A DNA stretch of 64,000 bases, taken from assembly GCF_003268675.1 (NCBI RefSeq), contig NZ_CP029378.1:4154001-4218000 (forward strand), in the 5' to 3' direction. The stretch is from Streptomyces bacillaris. GTDB lineage: Bacteria; Actinomycetota; Actinomycetes; Streptomycetales; Streptomycetaceae. Positions 51,497-60,418 of this stretch are shown in pieces (the first letter of the stretch is position 1; each line of letters starts with the position of its first letter). The notes beneath the pieces were generated by a model, which made no database searches, was not told the origin of the DNA, and saw nothing but the letters and a program-made list of their open reading frames with translations. The translations under genes and the position numbers were made by a program.

Positions 51497-52334
51497 TGGG
51501 CGCCCTGATGGGACTGCTCCTCGACCCGGGCCTGACCGGGTACACCCTGGCCCCCGACGGTCCGACGTCCCCGGGCCGCCGCACGGTGGACGTCCTGGTC
51601 GCCCGGCACCACCGGCTCCCCCGCGACCGGATGGGGCACCGGCTCAGCGCCTCGGGCCGCTCCCTGATCGGCCAGGCGCTGACCACGACGTACGGCCCCT
51701 GGGCCCGAGTCGCCCCCGGCGCCCTGGTCCGGGACGCCCACCGCCGCTGGTCGGTGCCGTCCCTGGGGCTGAACGCGTCGGTCGCGCACTGCGGCGAGTT
51801 CAGCGCGGTGGCGTTCGCCCCCGCCGCCCACGCGATCGGCGTGGACGTCCAGGACGAACGCGACCGCCCGTACGCGCTGCGTTGGCTGGGAGACCTGCTG
51901 GCCCGCGAGGAACCGGCGACGATAAGGGACTTCGCGGAGTGCGAGGCCCTCATCAAGGCATCGCACCTGACGAAGGAGACCTTCGCGGGAACCCGCCTGC
52001 CGGAGTGGCGCCCGGGGTGGCGGCCGATGGCGGAGCGGGCGAGCGGCGAGGGCGCTACGGGGGCCGGACAGGCCCCGGCACGGGCGCGCGGTCCGGCCCC
52101 GGCAGCGGTACGGGCGCGGAGACCGTCACGGGCACCCGGCCCGGACCCGGAACAGGAACAGGGGCTTCCCCAGGGGCCCAGGTGACCGCCCCCACCCCCG
52201 AATCCGCCCGACCCACCCCCACCTACCACGTGCGCTCGCTCGTCCTGCGCCCCGAGGGCGCCCCACCCCTGCACCTCGCCCTCGCCTGCGACGCACCGGT
52301 CCCGGTGCGCTTCCACCACCTGGAGCGGGAATGA
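51496..52334 (+). CDS. 4'-phosphopantetheinyl transferase, divergent, one apparent frameshift
   Basis: The N-terminal 180 residues match Sfp/AcpT transferases: NASVAHCGEFSAVA (substrate Ser/His region), IGVDVQDERD (Mg-binding Asp) and AECEALIKASHLTKE (the W/FxxKEAxxK-type motif, here with Cys in place of Lys). The frame then runs out at 52185, but the next frame encodes a convincing C-terminus (TYHVRSLVLRP, LHLALACDAP) whose stop overlaps the condensation gene by four bases (ATGA). One missing base near the G run at 52059-52063 would join them (about 279 residues) through a Gly/Thr-rich linker. It should activate the two carrier proteins. Confidence 0.78.
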
Positions 52335-53509
52335 CCTCCACGACCACCACCCCACCCACCACCGCCACCACCCCATCGCGGCCGTACACCCGCCGCATCT
52401 CCCCGATCGAGCGCGGCTACCTCAACGCCGCCGCCACGGGCACCCCCCAGCTCATCCAGATGGTGATCGAGGGCGAGGGCACGCTCGACCCGGACGCCCT
52501 GCGGCAGGCCGCGCGTGCGGCGACCCTGGCGAGCCCCGGGCTGGCGGTACGCCGCCGGGGCGCCCTGTGGCGGGCCGACGGCCCCGTACCGGAGGTGGTG
52601 GAACTCCCCGCCGACGCGGCCCCGGACGCCCACCCGTTCTTCCACCGGGACCTCTCCGTGGTCACCGGCCCGGTCTGCGAACTGGGGGTGATCCAGGGGC
52701 AGTCGACGAAGCTGGCCGTCCGGGCGAGCCACATCGTCACCGACGGCCGGGGCCTGCGCCAGTGGATCGCGGACCTGTTCAGGTCCCTGCGCGGCGAGGA
52801 ACCGGCCGGCTGCCCGGACAGGGTGGACGACGGCCACTTCCGTACGATGGCGGGCCCCGTACTCCCGGCGCCCGCGGCCACCCGCCTGACCGGACTGCCC
52901 GCCGTCGTCGGCCGGGGCCCGGCAGGTGAACGCCCCCTCTGGCTGCGGCGCCGGGTGGCGGCGGTGCCGTCGGGTGTCACGGCCCGCGCGGCTGCCGCGC
53001 TCTCCCGCCATCTGGCCACGGAGGAAGGCCGGTTGATCGTTCCGGTGGACCTGCGCCGCCACGATCCGACGGTACGTTCCACCGCCAACCTGACCTCTCA
53101 GCTCGTCCTCGGCCTGCACCGGGACGACAGCTGGAAGCGCATCCACTCCACCCTGGTCCGCGCTTTGATCGCGAAGGACGAAGTGGCGGCCCTGGAACGG
53201 GACTTCCTGCGCGGCAACCCCTTCGCCAACAACCTGAGCGAGGCCCGGGAGCTGGACGGCAGCCGCTTCCCCTGTACGGCGATCATCTCCGACCACGGCG
53301 AGGTGGACCCGCGTACGTACTCGACGCCCGCCTTCCGGGCCACGTCCTTCGCCACGCTGCCGATGCTGGTGCCGTACGCCGAGATGTTCCTGAGCGCCTG
53401 CCGCGTCGGCGTCACGACGGAGCTGACGCTGTCCTGCCGGAACCGCCCCGGGGCCAGGGAGAAGGCGGAGGAGCTGCTGACGGACATGGCGGAGGCGCTG
53501 GGGCAGTAG
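52331..53509 (+). CDS. Stand-alone condensation-domain acyltransferase
   Basis: A 392-residue member of the condensation/PapA acyltransferase superfamily. The catalytic HxxxDG motif reads HIVTDG at residues 134-139; the opening RRISPIERGYL is typical of the N-terminal lid. Such enzymes join a carrier- or CoA-bound acyl chain to an amine or alcohol. At the end of the polyketide run it is the prime candidate to release the chain as an amide, possibly on diaminopropionate or on the amino acid held by carrier 1. No thioesterase was found in the run, which supports this. Confidence 0.85.
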   Translation: MTSTTTTPPTTATTPSRPYTRRISPIERGYLNAAATGTPQLIQMVIEGEGTLDPDALRQAARAATLASPGLAVRRRGALWRADGPVPEVVELPADAAPDAHPFFHRDLSVVTGPVCELGVIQGQSTKLAVRASHIVTDGRGLRQWIADLFRSLRGEEPAGCPDRVDDGHFRTMAGPVLPAPAATRLTGLPAVVGRGPAGERPLWLRRRVAAVPSGVTARAAAALSRHLATEEGRLIVPVDLRRHDPTVRSTANLTSQLVLGLHRDDSWKRIHSTLVRALIAKDEVAALERDFLRGNPFANNLSEARELDGSRFPCTAIISDHGEVDPRTYSTPAFRATSFATLPMLVPYAEMFLSACRVGVTTELTLSCRNRPGAREKAEELLTDMAEALGQ

Positions 53510-53604
53510 GAACGGCCCCGCATCCTTCCCCAACCCCGCACGGTCACCCCACCTCCCCTCCCCACCTCCTCATTCCACCCCCTCCACCCGAAGGGCGATC
53601 CCGC

Positions 53605-55161
53605 GTGTCCCTGACCCAGCGCACCGACCCCCCGGTCCCCCCGGCGGCCCCCGGCCCGGCCTCCGGGGCGGGGCCGGCCACCCGTACGGCCGCCGTCTTC
53701 ACCATCGCCGTGTCCATCGGCGGAGCCTTCCTGGCCCAGTTGGACACCACCATCGTCAACGTCTCGCTGGCCGACACCTCCGCCCGCTTCGGCCCCATCG
53801 CCCAGGTCCAGTGGATCGTCACGGCCTATCTGCTGGCGCTGGTCGCCCTGATGCCCGCCGCGGGCTGGCTGGCCTCACGCTTCGGCCCCCGCCGGACGTT
53901 CCTGGTCTCCCTCGCGGTCTTCGCCCTGGGCTCCGCGGCCTGTGCCCTCAGCCGTACGCTCCCCGAACTGGTGGCCGCCCGGGGCCTGTCGGGCGCGGCG
54001 GCGGGGGTGCTGACGCCCGTGGCGACGATCCTGCTCACGAGCGGTATGCCCCGCGAACGGCTGGGCCAGGTCCAGGCGTTGAACGGCAGCGTCATGCTGA
54101 TCAGCCCCCTGCTCGGCCCCACCGTGGGCGGCCTGCTCGTCCACGGCCTGGGCTGGTGGGCGGTCTACGCCGTGAACCTCCCGCTCTGCGCGGTCCTGCT
54201 GCTGGTGGCGGTGCGCAAGGTGCCCGTGGACGCCCCGGCCGCCCCGGCCGCCGCGGCCGCCCCGGCCGCCCCGGGCGGACCGGCCGGAGAGGGCGGACAG
54301 GGCGGGGCCCGCCGTCCCCTGGACGTCCTCGGCCTGATCACCGCCGCCGCCTGCACGGTCTGCGTGGTCCTGGCGGTGCACGCCTTCGCGGGCACGGGCG
54401 GTACGGGGGCCACGGGCCTGCTCACCGATCGCGCCTTCCTCGTGCCGGCGGCGCTGTCCGTGCTGAGCGGGACCGTCTTCGTACGCCACCAGCTCCGCAC
54501 CGCCGCACCGCTGCTGGACCTGCGGCTCTTCGCGCACCGCGTCTACCGGACCGCCGCGACCAACATCTTCTGCCTCGGGTTCGTCCTCTTCTCCCCGATG
54601 ATGCTGATCCCGCTGTACTTCGAGTCGGCGCGCGGTGAAAGTGCCGTGACCACAGGGCTGTTGATGTCGGCGGGCGGTACGGGGGTGGTCGTCGCGGGGC
54701 TGGCCTGCCGCCCGATCATGCGGAAGATCGGCGGCGGCACGACCGTCGTCATCGGGATCGTGCTGACCATGATGGCGACCGTGCCGCTGACGATGCTGTC
54801 GGCCACGACGTCGTACGTCGTGCTCTGCGCGGGTCTCGCCGTACGCGGCCTGGGCACGGGGCTGACGATCGTCCCGGCCATGACCCGGGCCTTCGAGTCG
54901 ATCGAGCCGCGCTCCATCCCGGACGCCTCGGCCCAGCTCAACCTGGTCCAGCGGATCGGCGGGACGTTCGCCCTGGCGGTCGTGACGGTGGTGCTCGACC
55001 GGGCGGCACACGCCCACCACGGTCTGGTACCGGCCGCGTTCGCGGACTCCTTCGGCTGGCTGCTCGCCGTCTACGCGTTCACGCTGATCCCCGCGGTGGC
55101 GCTGCTGCTCGCCGACCGCCGCGAACGGTCCCTGCGGGCGGCGTCGGCGGCACCCCAGTAA
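53605..55161 (+). CDS. MFS drug exporter (DHA2, 14 helices)
   Basis: A 518-residue EmrB/QacA-type transporter. LDTTIVNVSLADTS in helix 1, QWIVTAYLLALVALMPAAGWL and the motif C-like GPTVGGLLVHGLGWWAVYAVN are typical. The long loop of Pro/Ala/Gly repeats near residue 210 separates the two halves. It is the last gene of the right-hand run, 95 bases after the condensation gene, and likely exports or gives resistance to the product alongside the ABC pair. Confidence 0.92.
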   Translation: MSLTQRTDPPVPPAAPGPASGAGPATRTAAVFTIAVSIGGAFLAQLDTTIVNVSLADTSARFGPIAQVQWIVTAYLLALVALMPAAGWLASRFGPRRTFLVSLAVFALGSAACALSRTLPELVAARGLSGAAAGVLTPVATILLTSGMPRERLGQVQALNGSVMLISPLLGPTVGGLLVHGLGWWAVYAVNLPLCAVLLLVAVRKVPVDAPAAPAAAAAPAAPGGPAGEGGQGGARRPLDVLGLITAAACTVCVVLAVHAFAGTGGTGATGLLTDRAFLVPAALSVLSGTVFVRHQLRTAAPLLDLRLFAHRVYRTAATNIFCLGFVLFSPMMLIPLYFESARGESAVTTGLLMSAGGTGVVVAGLACRPIMRKIGGGTTVVIGIVLTMMATVPLTMLSATTSYVVLCAGLAVRGLGTGLTIVPAMTRAFESIEPRSIPDASAQLNLVQRIGGTFALAVVTVVLDRAAHAHHGLVPAAFADSFGWLLAVYAFTLIPAVALLLADRRERSLRAASAAPQ

Positions 55162-55196
55162 CGACGGCCCAGTGACGGCAAGTTGGCAACGGCGGC

Positions 55197-55865
55197 TCAG
55201 TAGCGGCGCCGCAGCGGCTGCACCCGGTTGACCGCGTCCAGCCGGGAGGAGGCGCCGAGCTTGTCGAAGATGTTCCGCAGATGCCGCTTGACCGTGCCCT
55301 CGGTGATGCCGAGGCGGGTGCCGATCTGCCGGTTGCTGAGCCCCTGGGCGACCAGCTCCATCAGCTCCCGCTCACGGAGGGTGAGGGAGGCGGCGGGGTC
55401 GGGCTCCTGCTCGGGGCCGGGGCCGTTCGACGTACGGGGCAGGAACATCGTCGTACCGCCGGCCATGGCGCTGCGGATGGCGGCGACGAGGACTTCGCGC
55501 TCGGCCTCCTTGTGGAGGTAGCCGACCGCTCCGGCGGAGAGCATGGAGTCGATGAGGCGGCGGTTGTCGTGCATCGTCAGGACGATGACCCTGGCGTCGG
55601 GCGCCGCCTGCTGGATGGCGCGCAGGTTGGCGAGCGGCCCGGGCCCCGGCATCTCGACGTCGAGCAGGACCACGTCCGGCCGGTGGAGCCCGGCCATGCG
55701 GACCCCGCCGGGCCCGTCGTCGGCCTGGGCGACCACGGTCAGCCCGTCGTACAGCTCCAGGAGTTCGCACAGTGCCTCGCGCAGCAGCCGGTGGTCGTCC
55801 ACGGCGAGCACCCGTATGTCCCCGCCCGGCCCGGCCCCGGCTCCCGCCTCCGCGCCCGTGCTCAT
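55197..55865 (-). CDS. NarL/FixJ-family response regulator
   Basis: A 222-residue regulator with phospho-acceptor Asp69 (VVLLDVEMPG) and a C-terminal LuxR helix-turn-helix (LTLRERELMELVAQGLSNRQI, then GTVKRHLRNIFDKLG). The start overlaps the kinase stop by four bases. It converges on the MFS exporter gene at the end of the biosynthetic run and is a candidate cluster regulator. Confidence 0.92.
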   Translation of the reverse strand: MSTGAEAGAGAGPGGDIRVLAVDDHRLLREALCELLELYDGLTVVAQADDGPGGVRMAGLHRPDVVLLDVEMPGPGPLANLRAIQQAAPDARVIVLTMHDNRRLIDSMLSAGAVGYLHKEAEREVLVAAIRSAMAGGTTMFLPRTSNGPGPEQEPDPAASLTLRERELMELVAQGLSNRQIGTRLGITEGTVKRHLRNIFDKLGASSRLDAVNRVQPLRRRY

Positions 55866-56965
55866 CGCACACCCCCGACCGCGCCCCCGGCACCACTCTC
55901 GCGGTCGCCGTCGAGGGGGAACCGTACCTGGACGCGGGTCCCCCGCCCCGGGCCGCCGATCAGCTCCAGGGTGCCGCCGAGCGCGGTGACCCGCTGCCGC
56001 ATGGCGGTCAGGCCGGTGCCCTTGCCGTCCCGGCGGTGCGGCAGCCCGACCCCGTCGTCGGTGACGGTGGCGTGGACGGCGTCGGGGAAGATGCTGACGA
56101 GGACGTCGATATGGCGGGCGCGGGCGTGCGTGAACGCGTTGCGGAGGGCTTCCCGTACGACGAGGAACAGCTCCTGGCGGGCCTGCTCGGGCAGCCAGGA
56201 CTCGTCGCCGTCGATTCGGGAGCTGACCTCGGCGGGCCGGTCGGAGGCGGCGGCGCTGTAGGCGTCGATCTCCTCCTTTAGCCCGTCGTGCAGCTCGTTG
56301 ACCCGCAGCCCGCTGACCATGGAGCGGGTGAAGCCGAAGACGTCGCGGAGCGCGTGCCGGGCGTCCGCGAGCCGGTCGCGCGTCGAGGTGACGCCCTTGG
56401 CCCGCTCGGCCTCGTACAGATCGAGACAGCGCAGCGCCAGGCTGATGCTGCTGCCGATGTGGTCGTGGAGATCGCGGGCGAGCTGGTGGCGGCGGGCGGT
56501 GGAGACCTCGCCCACGTCGCGCAGGGTGGCCGACTCGTAGCCGATGGCGGCGGCGCTGACCCGGGTGAAGATCGCCTCGTGGAGCATCCGTACGGCGCTG
56601 AGACAGCGCGGGAGCGTGATGTCGGCGGGGAGGCGCGCGGCCGCCTCGGTCATGGTGCCGACGCCGGCGTCGAACAGCACGCGGGCCGCGTGCACCGAGT
56701 CGATGGGCGGGACCTTCTCGGAGGAGCGCTGCACGCCGAGCGCCATCGAGGCCAGCTCGGCCTCCTGGGCGACCTCCACCGGCGCGCCGTGGAGGGCGTC
56801 GACGCACTCGCCGAGGATCTGCCGGGCCTGCCTCTCGCAGGAGGCCCACAGCTCCGGGTGGAGCACGAGCGGGTTGCCGGCCTCGCGCAGACCGTGGGCG
56901 TACCGGGCGACGGCGGCTTCGACGAGACCGGACCGGTCGGCAGCCGCATCGGCCGGAAGTGCCAC
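55862..56965 (-). CDS. Soluble NarL-type sensor histidine kinase
   Basis: A 367-residue kinase with no clear transmembrane helix, so it probably senses a cytosolic signal. The N-terminal 150 residues are helical and unassigned. The H-box LARDLHDHIGSSISLALR and ATPase motifs EALRNAFTHA, DDGVGL and GTGLTAMRQRV follow. Paired with the regulator through an ATGA overlap. This type, lacking a membrane sensor, is often found beside antibiotic clusters in Streptomyces. Confidence 0.9.
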   Translation of the reverse strand: MALPADAAADRSGLVEAAVARYAHGLREAGNPLVLHPELWASCERQARQILGECVDALHGAPVEVAQEAELASMALGVQRSSEKVPPIDSVHAARVLFDAGVGTMTEAAARLPADITLPRCLSAVRMLHEAIFTRVSAAAIGYESATLRDVGEVSTARRHQLARDLHDHIGSSISLALRCLDLYEAERAKGVTSTRDRLADARHALRDVFGFTRSMVSGLRVNELHDGLKEEIDAYSAAASDRPAEVSSRIDGDESWLPEQARQELFLVVREALRNAFTHARARHIDVLVSIFPDAVHATVTDDGVGLPHRRDGKGTGLTAMRQRVTALGGTLELIGGPGRGTRVQVRFPLDGDRESGAGGAVGGVR

Positions 56966-57058
56966 GGCACGCGCCCCCTCACGCTCACACGCTCATCGGG
57001 GGAACGGTCGGTCGGGTGGTCGGACGGCGTGATTCCCCACGCTCACCCGCCCTGCGAG

Positions 57059-57064
57059 ATCATA
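57059..57064 (-). promoter_or_regulatory. Possible -10 element for the kinase/regulator operon
   Basis: The gap before the kinase gene is unusually AT-rich for this genome. On the minus strand it contains TATGAT, a good -10, about 95 bases upstream of the start; no clear -35 is seen. Confidence 0.35.
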
Positions 57065-57171
57065 ACAACGAACTTCGAATATGACGATATGGCCAAGAAA
57101 AGAACATTGACCCCATAGGGAACGCACAGCGACTCCACAGAGCCTCACGGCCCCTTCGGATGCTCAGGCAC

Positions 57172-58122
57172 TCAGGCCCACAGAAGCGCGCCCAGCGCGG
57201 TGAGATGGACGGCGTACTGGGTGACCATCCAGCTCCGGTACGGGGCCCGGGGCCGGTCCCTCCGTACAGTGACGCAGTGCCCGGCGACGCACAGGGCCCC
57301 CACGGCGAAGACGACCGCCGCGGCCTCCAGCGGCAGCTCCCGTACCCACACCGCGCCCGCCGTGAGGATCAGGGTCAGCGCCACTCCGGAGGAGGCGCAG
57401 AACCGCCGGGCGGTGTGCTCGCCCCGGACGACGGCCAGGGTGCGCCGCCCGGCGAGGGAGTCGCCCCGGGTGCTGCCCAGGTCCTTGGCGACGGCGGCTA
57501 TCAGCCCCACGCCGAGCGAGAGGACCACGGCGAAGACGGCGGCCTCGGCGGTGAGCGCACTGCCGGAGGCGGCGATTCCGGCGAGGTACGTCGTCCCCGC
57601 GGCGGCGCAGGTGACGGCGGAGGCGGACCAGGAGCGGCACTTGGCAGCGATGGAGGGGGCGGAGTAGACGTACCCCAGGACCAGGAAGACGGCGGCGGAC
57701 TCGGCGACCTCCCACCCGGCGGCACAGCCGAGGACGAGCCCGGCCAGGGCGGTCAGGGCCACCGCCCGCCGGGCGGCCGACTCGCCCAACTGCCCACTGG
57801 CGAGGGGTCTCCCGGACCGGTTGGCCCGGTCCTCGCGCAGGTCGCTCACGCCGTTGAAGATGTAGACGCTCACCGTCGCCGCCCACCAGGCGACCGCCCC
57901 GAGCAGCAGATGCACGAGGTCGACGCGGTGGTGTGCGGCGGAGGCGGTCAGCAGCGCCCCCGTGACGAACCGCAGCACGAACATGACCTGCACGAGCGGA
58001 CGCGCCTCGCGCAGACAGTTCCGGACGGTACGGGCGACGGGACGCAGCTGGCCGAGACGGCCGAGATCCGTAGGAGCGGGGGCGGGAGAGGATTGCGGTA
58101 CGAGAACCTGGCTCATAAGCAT
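57172..58122 (-). CDS. UbiA-family prenyltransferase-like membrane protein
   Basis: A 316-residue protein with about eight or nine hydrophobic helices. Two aspartate-rich segments are present: NGVSDLREDRANR near residue 93 (variant of NDxxDxxxD) and AKDLGSTRGDSLAGRRT near 214, the positions used to bind prenyl diphosphate and Mg in UbiA enzymes. It could prenylate an aromatic acceptor such as a 3-hydroxyanthranilate derivative, or act in quinone biosynthesis. It is divergent from the SARP gene. A start six bases later (MSQVL) is possible. Confidence 0.82.
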   Translation of the reverse strand: MLMSQVLVPQSSPAPAPTDLGRLGQLRPVARTVRNCLREARPLVQVMFVLRFVTGALLTASAAHHRVDLVHLLLGAVAWWAATVSVYIFNGVSDLREDRANRSGRPLASGQLGESAARRAVALTALAGLVLGCAAGWEVAESAAVFLVLGYVYSAPSIAAKCRSWSASAVTCAAAGTTYLAGIAASGSALTAEAAVFAVVLSLGVGLIAAVAKDLGSTRGDSLAGRRTLAVVRGEHTARRFCASSGVALTLILTAGAVWVRELPLEAAAVVFAVGALCVAGHCVTVRRDRPRAPYRSWMVTQYAVHLTALGALLWA

Positions 58123-58269
58123 TGAACCTAAGGCTGGAATATCCGGTTCCGACGTGTGTCTTTGGAGGTACGACGTGTTCCCTCAGGGGTACGCGCATTG
58201 AATACGTACGACCCGCCGACCTAGCGTCATCAGCGTCGCAACCACGCTGTACGACGCGGAACGCCGGGG

Positions 58270-60390
58270 GTGAGGGAATTGGAGTTCGCGGTTCTGGGGC
58301 CGCTGGAGGTACGGGATTCGGGGGCGCCGATCCGGCTCACCGGAATGCGCCGCCGCCGGCTTCTGGCCCTTCTTCTGCTGCGTTTCCCGCATGCGGTGGC
58401 CCGGGAATCCCTGGTGGACGCCTTGTGGGAGACGCCACCCGCCTCCGCCCGCCAGCAGGTGCACAACGCGATCCGCGACCTGCGCGCCGCCCTGACGGCG
58501 ACCCCGGCCACTGCGGGGAGCGGCGCCGGGTCCACCACGGGCAGCGGCGTCCTGGCGACGACAGCCACCGGCTACCGCCTGGACGTCCCGCCCGGAGCGG
58601 TGGACGCGCACCGCTTCACCGAGGCCGCCCGCGCGGCGCGGGCGGCCCGACGGGAGGGCCGGGAGGCCGAGGCGGTGCGGCTGTTCCGCTCGGCGCTGGA
58701 CCTCTGGCGGGGCGAGGCCTTCGCGGGCATCGACTGCCCGGGGGTGACCGCGGCGGCGGCAGGCCTGGAGGAGGAACGCCTCACCGCCATCGAGGAGTTG
58801 ACGGACCTACGCCTGGCCGCAGGGGAGTCGGCGACGCTCGTGGCCGAACTGTCGACGCTGACCGCCGCCCACCCCCTGCGCGACGCCCTGCGCGGCCACC
58901 TGATGCTCGCCCTGCACCGCAGCGGCCGCCAGGCCGACGCGCTGGCGGTCTACGACGAGGGCCGCCGCCTGCTGGCCGACGAACTGGGCCTGGAACCGGG
59001 CCGCCACCTGCGCCGCCTGCACACGGAGATCCTGACGGACGCCCAGGAGGAGCGAAGAACGCCCAAGCCCCCCACCACAGACACCACCCCCGCCACGGAC
59101 GCCCCCACGCCCACCCGTCAGGCGATCGAAGACCACCACCGACCCACGCACCACAGTCACCACGGGCACCACAGTCACCACGGCAATCACCTCCCCCGCG
59201 ACCTCCCCGACTTCACGGGCCGTACGGCGGAACTGGCACTGCTGAACAGCGAGACGGACGCCCACCACTGCACCACCCCCCTTACGTCCCCCGCCGCACC
59301 GAGCACGATCGTGATCGACGGCATGGGCGGCATCGGCAAGACGACCCTGGCCATCCACTTCGCCCACCGCCGCACGCCCGACCACCCGGACGGCCAGCAC
59401 TACATCGACCTGCACGGCTTCACCCCGGACCGCGACCCGCTCACCCCCGAGGAGGCGCTGGGCATCCTGCTGCGCTCCGACGGCGCGACCCCCGAGGAGA
59501 TCCCGGCGGGCCCGGCCGAACGCGGCGCGGCCTGGCGCTCCCGCCTGACCGGCCGCCGCGCCCTGCTGGTCCTCGACAACGCCGCCGATGCGGCCCAGGT
59601 GACCCCGCTCCTCCCCGGCGCGGGCGACACGCTCACCCTGATCACCACCCGCCGCAAGTCGGCGGCCCCGGACGGCGCGCGCAGGCTGACGCTGGGGGCG
59701 CTACGGCAGGAGGAGGCGGAGACGCTGTTCCGCCGGGTGGCGGGGGAGTCCCGTACGTACGAGGCTGAGGGGAACCCTCGTACGGACACGGCCGAGGAGA
59801 AGACCCGTACAGACGCATCCGCAGGGGAGCCCCGTACGACTGGGCCCGCAGGGAAACCCCGTACGGGCACGTCCGCAGGGGAGCCCCGTACGACCGGGCC
59901 CGCAGGGAAACCCCGCCCAGCCACCTCCCTGGCCCGAACGGTCACCCTCTGCGGCCACCACCCCCTGGCGCTACGCCTGGCGGCGACCCGCCTGCGCGAC
60001 CGCCCCTCGTGGACGGTGCCGGACCTGGCGGACCGCCTGAGCACCCCGGAGGGCCGTACGGCACTGCTGCGCACGGCGGACCGGGGCCTGATGCCGGTGC
60101 TGGCCCTCTCCCGCACCCGGCTGCCCGCCGAGGCGCAGCGGCTGGCCCACCTCCTGGCCCTCCACCCGTCGACCACCCACGACATCGCGGCGGTCTGCGC
60201 GATCACAGGCCTGGCAGCCCCGCTGGTGGAGCACCTGCTCGACACGCTCCTGGACCACAACCTGGCGGACGAACCGGCCCCCGCCCACGTAGCGCTCCCT
60301 CTCCTGGTACGGGACTGCGCCCAATCCTGGACACCCCCGACAGAGCCCCAACTCCAGACAACCGCACGCCTCTTGACGGTAGTGGCCTGA
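58270..60390 (+). CDS. SARP/AfsR-type transcriptional regulator with NB-ARC domain
   Basis: A 706-residue regulator: an OmpR-type DNA-binding domain (about 1-100, LEFAVLGPLEVRDSG), a bacterial transcriptional activator domain (about 105-255, GEAFAGIDCPGV), a His-rich linker (HHSHHGHHSHHGNH near 300) and an NB-ARC ATPase with P-loop GMGGIGKTT near residue 355. SARPs activate antibiotic clusters by binding direct repeats near -35 elements. Residues about 500-555 contain a duplicated 18-residue insert. Start is GTG 58270; no strong ribosome site is seen. Position suggests control of the right-hand cluster, unproven. Confidence 0.9.
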   Translation: MRELEFAVLGPLEVRDSGAPIRLTGMRRRRLLALLLLRFPHAVARESLVDALWETPPASARQQVHNAIRDLRAALTATPATAGSGAGSTTGSGVLATTATGYRLDVPPGAVDAHRFTEAARAARAARREGREAEAVRLFRSALDLWRGEAFAGIDCPGVTAAAAGLEEERLTAIEELTDLRLAAGESATLVAELSTLTAAHPLRDALRGHLMLALHRSGRQADALAVYDEGRRLLADELGLEPGRHLRRLHTEILTDAQEERRTPKPPTTDTTPATDAPTPTRQAIEDHHRPTHHSHHGHHSHHGNHLPRDLPDFTGRTAELALLNSETDAHHCTTPLTSPAAPSTIVIDGMGGIGKTTLAIHFAHRRTPDHPDGQHYIDLHGFTPDRDPLTPEEALGILLRSDGATPEEIPAGPAERGAAWRSRLTGRRALLVLDNAADAAQVTPLLPGAGDTLTLITTRRKSAAPDGARRLTLGALRQEEAETLFRRVAGESRTYEAEGNPRTDTAEEKTRTDASAGEPRTTGPAGKPRTGTSAGEPRTTGPAGKPRPATSLARTVTLCGHHPLALRLAATRLRDRPSWTVPDLADRLSTPEGRTALLRTADRGLMPVLALSRTRLPAEAQRLAHLLALHPSTTHDIAAVCAITGLAAPLVEHLLDTLLDHNLADEPAPAHVALPLLVRDCAQSWTPPTEPQLQTTARLLTVVA
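59818..59925 (+). repeat. 54-base direct duplication inside the SARP gene
   Basis: Units 59818-59871 and 59872-59925 are nearly identical and encode two copies of an 18-residue SAGEPRTTGPAGKPR-type segment. Related half-units extend upstream to about 59760. Frame is preserved. Confidence 0.9.
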
Positions 60391-60418
60391 CTGCCGGCGC
60401 TCCATCGAGGCCGGGCCT

